A stretch of 10,202 nucleotides of DNA, from contig MGUO01000043.1 of assembly GCA_001800015.1 (NCBI GenBank), forward strand, positions 1,997-12,198, in the 5' to 3' direction. A model generated the notes under the pieces. The model ran no database searches. It was not told the DNA's origin and saw only the letters and a list, made by a program, of their open reading frames with translations. The DNA is from Elusimicrobia bacterium RIFCSPHIGHO2_02_FULL_57_9 (lineage in GTDB: Bacteria; Elusimicrobiota; Elusimicrobia; UBA1565; UBA9628). Below, piece by piece: positions 6,433 through 10,202 of the stretch (position 1 is the stretch's first letter; each line of letters opens with the position of its first letter). The position numbers and the translations under genes are program-made.

Positions 6433-8438
6433 AAAATATCGCGCGCCTGCCGGCTCTCATCGCGCTCATGTCGGCCGGTGCTGCGAACGCGGCTTTCGAG
6501 GATTTAGGCGGGGGGGCGCGCGCGCCGGGGATGGGCAATGCCTTCACATCTTTGGCCGACGACGCTTACGCGGTTTATTACAATCCATCGGGCTTAGCGC
6601 AGCTCGAGCGGCCGCAATTCTCGGCCGCCTATTCCAAGCTCTACGCCGGACTGTCCGACGGCTCGGATCTGGGGCTTTCGCAGTTCGTCTATGCCCATCC
6701 GCTGAAGGGAGGAAAAAGGGGAACCCTGGGCGTGAGCCTGCAGCGCTTCGCCTTAAGCGATCTTTACTCGGAACAGACCTTCGCGCTTTCCTACGGGCGC
6801 AGCGTATGGATGCGCGACTCCGGCGCAAAGCTCCTGGCCGGCGTCAACGCCAAATATCTATCGCACTCCTTCTCCCGCCTGCCCGAGGCCGACAACGCCT
6901 GCAACCTGCAGAACTGCAACCGCGGCGCGGACCCGGTTTTGTCGGGTTCCAACTCCAAGAGCGCCATGGACGCCGACATCGGCTTTTTATACCGCTTCCC
7001 GCGCCGCTTCCAATTGGGCTTGGCCATCCGGCACGCCATGCGGCCCGACGTGGGCTTCAGCGGCCCGGACAAATTGCCCATGAACTTGCGCTCCGGGCTT
7101 GCCTACAAAAGCCTGTGGATGAGCCTGAGCGGAGAATTGCGCATGGACACGGCTGCGGATGGAAGCAGGGACCAGGATTTTATCATGGCAGCCGAACGTT
7201 ATTTTCCGACCTTGGATTACGGCCAATTCGGCCTGCGCGGCTCCTTGGGCCTGGGCGCACGATCTTGGCGGCAGATTACCACAGGACTTTCCTACCGCAT
7301 CAATAAAATCCAATTCGACTACGGCTTCATGATGCCCTTGGGAACGGTTAAAGGCACGGCGGGAACCCACCGCCTGGCCGTCACCTTCCATTTCGGCGCG
7401 CCTACCGCCGAGGATGAAATATCCCAGGAGCTCATCGAAAGAGCCAAACTCATCAAAGAGGGCCGCGGCCTTTACGGCTACGAGTTCCTGGAAGTGCTCA
7501 AGCCCCATGACCTCTCCGACCAAAAACTGGCGCATGTGCGCCAACTGATCGCCGAAGGTCATTTCCGCAAAGCTCACCTGGCCCTTACCGACATGACCAA
7601 GGATTCGCCGCCCTTAGAGTCATTGGTCGCCTTGACCAACCGACTGGACGTGGTCGCTTCCTACTATCCCGATTTCCAAACGCCCGTGGATATCTGGGAG
7701 ATGGAACTTTCCTCCGCCATCTACCACTTCTTATACGGCCGCGACCGCGCCGCGACCTTGCACGGCGGCTATTCCCTGAGCCTGAATGCGACCAACGCCA
7801 AGCTGGATCATTTCCTGGCCAAGGTCGAGGCCGCCACGGAAATCTCCGCGCTACGGCTTCCCGCCGGGCATCCGCGCACTTTCGTCGAGGAGCTTCTCTA
7901 TAAAGTCGAGGCGGCCAACAATCGCCGCGACTTTTCGATGGTCATGCAGCTGCTTAAAGACATCCGGGATGTCGAACCCAACAACGTAACCGCCCTGGAG
8001 CGCGTGGGCTCCGTCTATTTTGTCATCGGGAAAAACGAGGAAGCCGTCTCCGCTTGGATGCGCGCCCTGCCGCTGGAAACCAAGCCGCATGAAATCGAAT
8101 CCCTCAAGGAGTACATACGCCAGGCCCAAGAGAGGATAGGAAAACCCCAAATTCCCATGCCGGCCATGGATGCTGCGCCCAAAGCTGAGGTGGAGGTTCC
8201 AGTGCCTGCGCCCAGGACCAAGGCCCGGCCTCAGCAGCCGGCGCCGAAAACCATTAAAAGAGCCGGGGACCCCCGCGACATTTCCGCGCTTTATCAGAAA
8301 GGCGTGGAGCATTACGCCCGCGGCGAGTACTTGCAGGCCACCGCGATGTTCCTGCGCATCCTGCAAATCGACCCGGCCAACGCCCAGGCCAGAAAAGCCC
8401 TGGACCGCATAGAGCAAAGGAGCCCCAAATCCCGATGA
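6429..8438 (+). CDS. PorV/UPF0164-like outer-membrane barrel fused to TPR-like domain
   Basis: A 669-residue envelope protein. A signal peptide (1-21, cleavage near AANAA) is followed by a FadL/PorV-like beta-barrel (about 22-325). It opens with the family signature GGGARAPGMGNAFTSLADDA (27-46) and YYNPSGLAQL, followed by alternating amphipathic strands. One predicted loop (156-176) carries Cys158 and Cys163, which could form a disulfide. After HFGAP the barrel ends and a helical region begins (about 328-570) with repeat-like helices, including DFSMVMQLLKDIRDVEPNN and the TPR-like VGSVYFVIGKNEEAVSAWMRAL (527-546). A Pro/Lys/Ala-rich linker (about 573-612) leads to a final clear TPR unit, LYQKGVEHYARGEYLQATAM (621-640) with IDPANAQARKAL. 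PorV binds secretion substrates in type IX secretion; whether this one does so is unproven. Start ATG overlaps the upstream stop (ATGA); the kinase gene follows 13 nt downstream. Confidence 0.82.
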   Translation: MKNIARLPALIALMSAGAANAAFEDLGGGARAPGMGNAFTSLADDAYAVYYNPSGLAQLERPQFSAAYSKLYAGLSDGSDLGLSQFVYAHPLKGGKRGTLGVSLQRFALSDLYSEQTFALSYGRSVWMRDSGAKLLAGVNAKYLSHSFSRLPEADNACNLQNCNRGADPVLSGSNSKSAMDADIGFLYRFPRRFQLGLAIRHAMRPDVGFSGPDKLPMNLRSGLAYKSLWMSLSGELRMDTAADGSRDQDFIMAAERYFPTLDYGQFGLRGSLGLGARSWRQITTGLSYRINKIQFDYGFMMPLGTVKGTAGTHRLAVTFHFGAPTAEDEISQELIERAKLIKEGRGLYGYEFLEVLKPHDLSDQKLAHVRQLIAEGHFRKAHLALTDMTKDSPPLESLVALTNRLDVVASYYPDFQTPVDIWEMELSSAIYHFLYGRDRAATLHGGYSLSLNATNAKLDHFLAKVEAATEISALRLPAGHPRTFVEELLYKVEAANNRRDFSMVMQLLKDIRDVEPNNVTALERVGSVYFVIGKNEEAVSAWMRALPLETKPHEIESLKEYIRQAQERIGKPQIPMPAMDAAPKAEVEVPVPAPRTKARPQQPAPKTIKRAGDPRDISALYQKGVEHYARGEYLQATAMFLRILQIDPANAQARKALDRIEQRSPKSR

Positions 8439-8451
8439 AACTTCCTCGACT

Positions 8452-9789
8452 ATGAGCATCCGCGTTAAACTGGCGGTTATTATCGGCCTGGGAATGGCGA
8501 GTGCGACCATTGCGGCGGTGTCGGTATTCGTGTATCTGCAATACACGCACATCCGCAGAGCTGAAATAGAAAAACGGCAGATTCTGATGGAAAGCGTGAC
8601 GAACCTGGCGGAAGAATCCCTCCTGGCCAAGGACCCCCTCATGCTTTTCGACTATCTTGAATCCATCACGCGCGAGCATCAAGAAGTTTATCATTGCCGC
8701 GTCTACATCAACAACAAATGGGAGCACGCCGGCAAACCTCCCGCCAAGACGGCGCAGGGCGGCGTTCTGCTTGAGCAAACCGCTGCTCTAGCGGCCGCCG
8801 CGGGGGGCCAGACCCTGCAGGTGGAGGTGCAATTTTCCCGCGGCGTCATAGAAAGCAGGCAGATGCAGGCTGTCGCGGAATTGACCAGGAACATGGCCCA
8901 CACCAGCATTATCGTCATCCTCATCGGGCTATTAGTTTCATTTCCGCTCAGTTGGACCATGACCCGGCGCATCGTGCGCATCGAATCGGCGCTCAAGGAT
9001 ATCGGCCAGGGGAGCCTCGACGTCAAGCTGCCCGATCTAGGCTCCGATGAGGTCGCGAAACTCGCGCGCGGCGTCAATCAGATGTCGGAGCGCCTTCAGG
9101 AGCTCGACAAGCTTAAGAAAACCTTCGTCGCCTCCGTCACCCACGAACTCCGTTCGCCCTTGGGCGCCATAGAAAGCTATGTCAAGGTTTTGCTCGGCGC
9201 CGCCTCCCGCTTATCGCCGGAAGACCGCGGCAACTTGGAGCGCATCAAAACCAACACGACCCGTCTGAGCCACTTCGTCACCAATCTTCTGGATATGGCC
9301 AAGATCGAGCGGGGCAAGCTCGATTTCTCGCCGCGCGCCGGCGATATCACGCAAATCGTGGAAGACACCACTCTTTTCTTCCGGCCCAACGCCTCGGAAT
9401 TGGGGATAAAACTGGAATGCGAAGTCGAGAAAGGCCTTCCCCAGATGCGCCTGGACCCGGATTTGATCGCCCATGTGCTGACTAATTTGATTTCCAACGC
9501 CCTGAAATTCACCCGGAGGGGAGGGGCCGTCCGCATCGAGCTCAAAAGGCTCAACGGCGGCGTGGAATGCACCGTAACGGACACCGGCGTGGGCATCTCT
9601 GCGGCAAGCCTGGGCCGCATTTTCGCGCCTTTTGAGCGCGTGCAGAACCCCTTGCGCGCCACCGGCGTGGGCCTGGGGCTGGCTATCTCCAAATCCATCG
9701 TGGAAATGCACGGCGGCTCCATAGGCGTGCGCTCGGAACTGGGCAAGGGCAGCCGCTTCCACTTCAGCCTGCCCTTAAACGGCAGTTAA
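8452..9789 (+). CDS. Membrane-bound HAMP sensor histidine kinase
   Basis: A 445-residue two-component sensor. TM1 spans about residues 7-29; an extracytoplasmic region (about 32-150) of helical then beta character looks like a small CACHE-type sensor, though I cannot place its family firmly; TM2 spans about 152-169. A HAMP linker (about 168-220, with PDLGSDEVAKLARGVNQMSE) leads to HisKA with phospho-acceptor His231 in SVTHELRSPLGAI, then HATPase_c with N box NLISNALKF (345-353, Asn349), G1 DTGVGI (377-382), F box FAPFERV and G2 GVGLGLAIS (405-413). All catalytic motifs are intact. ATG 8452 is the only start, since the frame is closed upstream; no Shine-Dalgarno is close. It follows the barrel gene by 13 nt and is probably co-transcribed, suggesting envelope-related sensing. 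No response regulator adjoins it in this window. Confidence 0.93.
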   Translation: MSIRVKLAVIIGLGMASATIAAVSVFVYLQYTHIRRAEIEKRQILMESVTNLAEESLLAKDPLMLFDYLESITREHQEVYHCRVYINNKWEHAGKPPAKTAQGGVLLEQTAALAAAAGGQTLQVEVQFSRGVIESRQMQAVAELTRNMAHTSIIVILIGLLVSFPLSWTMTRRIVRIESALKDIGQGSLDVKLPDLGSDEVAKLARGVNQMSERLQELDKLKKTFVASVTHELRSPLGAIESYVKVLLGAASRLSPEDRGNLERIKTNTTRLSHFVTNLLDMAKIERGKLDFSPRAGDITQIVEDTTLFFRPNASELGIKLECEVEKGLPQMRLDPDLIAHVLTNLISNALKFTRRGGAVRIELKRLNGGVECTVTDTGVGISAASLGRIFAPFERVQNPLRATGVGLGLAISKSIVEMHGGSIGVRSELGKGSRFHFSLPLNGS

Positions 9790-9800
9790 CATTTTTGATA

Positions 9801-9828
9801 TTGCATTCCTTAGTAAGTCCCTTATACT
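9801..9828 (+). promoter_or_regulatory. Candidate promoter of the FliF-like gene
   Basis: TTGCAT (9801-9806), a 16-nt spacer and TATACT (9823-9828). The -10 ends only 7 nt before ATG 9836, so transcription would start on or next to the A of the start codon, giving a leaderless mRNA. The 46-bp gap has no Shine-Dalgarno and no terminator-like hairpin for the kinase gene upstream. Confidence 0.45.
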
Positions 9829-9835
9829 TAGAGAC

Positions 9836-10202
9836 ATGGCTAGATCCCTTATTATTGCTCTGATTTTGGCCGTCGCCCCGGCTTCGGCCCAAGGCAGCGT
9901 GGATGAAGCGGCCATGGGGGAAAAGCTCACCGCCGAGGCCGAGAAATTCCTCACCTCCCTGCTGGGACCGGGTCGGGCCAAGGTCCTGGTGAGCGTGGAG
10001 GGCGAGCGCAGCAACACCCAAACCCAAACGGAAATTTTAACGCCCATCACCAAGCCGGCGGGGGTCGAACCCGCCATGCTGCCGGGCTATGCCAAGGAAA
10101 GAACCAAGGAAGAGAAGTGGGATTTTACGCAGAAGGATCAGGAGCAAACCTCGCGCATCAGCGGCTTGATCATCAAGCGTCTGCGGGTTTCGGTGGTTTT
10201 GG
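9836..10202 (+). CDS. Secreted protein resembling the YscJ/FliF C-terminal domain, partial
   Basis: The first 122 codons of a gene cut by the right edge. Residues 1-18 are a signal peptide (RSLIIALILAVAPASA, with Arg3 and an Ala-x-Ala site before QGS). What follows, LTAEAEKFLTSLLGPGRAKVLVSVEGE (31-57), a variable polar stretch rich in Gln/Thr/Lys, a PGYAKERTKEE segment (83-93) and ISGLIIKRLRVSVVL (108-122), matches the order of features in the FliF/YscJ C-terminal periplasmic domain: a conserved 'vG.grv.a.V.v' strand, a disordered insert, then 'G.ikrLsVaVlv'. Flagellar FliF has two membrane segments and ring-building domains ahead of this region; here the domain follows a signal peptide directly, so it would be a stand-alone envelope protein. 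ATG 9836 is chosen by the signal peptide and the -10 box. The similarity is by eye and moderate. Confidence 0.62.
   Translation, partial: MARSLIIALILAVAPASAQGSVDEAAMGEKLTAEAEKFLTSLLGPGRAKVLVSVEGERSNTQTQTEILTPITKPAGVEPAMLPGYAKERTKEEKWDFTQKDQEQTSRISGLIIKRLRVSVVL

Noticed and set aside
6505..6532. G-run followed by alternating GC (possible Z-DNA or slippage site)
   Set aside because: It encodes the conserved GGGARAPGMG signature of the barrel family and the frame continues intact, so coding constraint explains it.
6987..7577. 196-codon minus-strand frame within the barrel gene
   Set aside because: It is antisense to the barrel-TPR coding sequence; no motif, signal or neighbour supports it.
8435..8437. 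ATG overlapping the barrel stop (ATGA) as the kinase start
   Set aside because: Its frame ends at TGA after six codons and is not the kinase frame; ATG 8452 is in frame with TM1.
7851..8642. 263-codon minus-strand frame across the barrel/kinase junction
   Set aside because: It is antisense to two well-supported genes; the translation is Gly/Leu/Arg-rich and without domains.

Overview
GC-rich bacterial DNA, compactly organised, with two blocks of genes reading away from a short divergent control region near 5192-5266. A PorV/UPF0164-like outer-membrane barrel fused to TPR-like repeats, a small exported FlgD/CHU_C-type domain protein and a FliF-like C-terminal domain protein with a signal peptide point to a diderm. 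The combination resembles what is seen in Elusimicrobiota or a related FCB/PVC-like lineage. That placement is an inference from gene content; no rRNA or other phylogenetic marker is present.

Left block (minus strand, 5191 down to 1): seven tightly packed genes, read in this order: soluble histidine kinase, single-domain response regulator, cheW, cheR, cheB, cheA, and the first ~52 codons of an actin-like (FtsA/PilM/EutA superfamily) ATPase that runs off the window edge. Neighbouring genes overlap by 1-11 nt or are 2 nt apart, so this is almost certainly one translationally coupled operon. A perfect TATAAT lies just upstream of the first gene. CheA-CheW would form the kinase core, CheR and CheB the adaptation pair, and the CheY-like protein the candidate diffusible output. 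No receptor (MCP), CheC/CheD/CheZ or flagellar gene is in the window. This may therefore be a chemosensory system for type IV pili or another process, with the actin-like ATPase as a possible partner.

Right block (plus strand, 5267 to the end): a GT2-family glycosyltransferase of the polyprenyl-phosphate type, then, after a 98-bp gap, three linked genes: a small exported FlgD_ig/CHU_C-like domain protein, the barrel-TPR fusion (ATGA overlap) and a membrane-bound HAMP histidine kinase 13 nt downstream. A 46-bp gap follows, then the start of a secreted protein resembling the YscJ/FliF C-terminal domain, cut by the window edge. The second kinase has no response regulator beside it here.

The first gene of each apparent transcription unit lacks a Shine-Dalgarno sequence, and three of the four have a -10-like hexamer only 7-10 nt before the start codon. 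That fits leaderless transcripts. Several operon-internal genes (cheW, cheR, the actin-like gene) have clear Shine-Dalgarno sites. No tRNA, rRNA, CRISPR array, insertion sequence or convincing intrinsic terminator was found.
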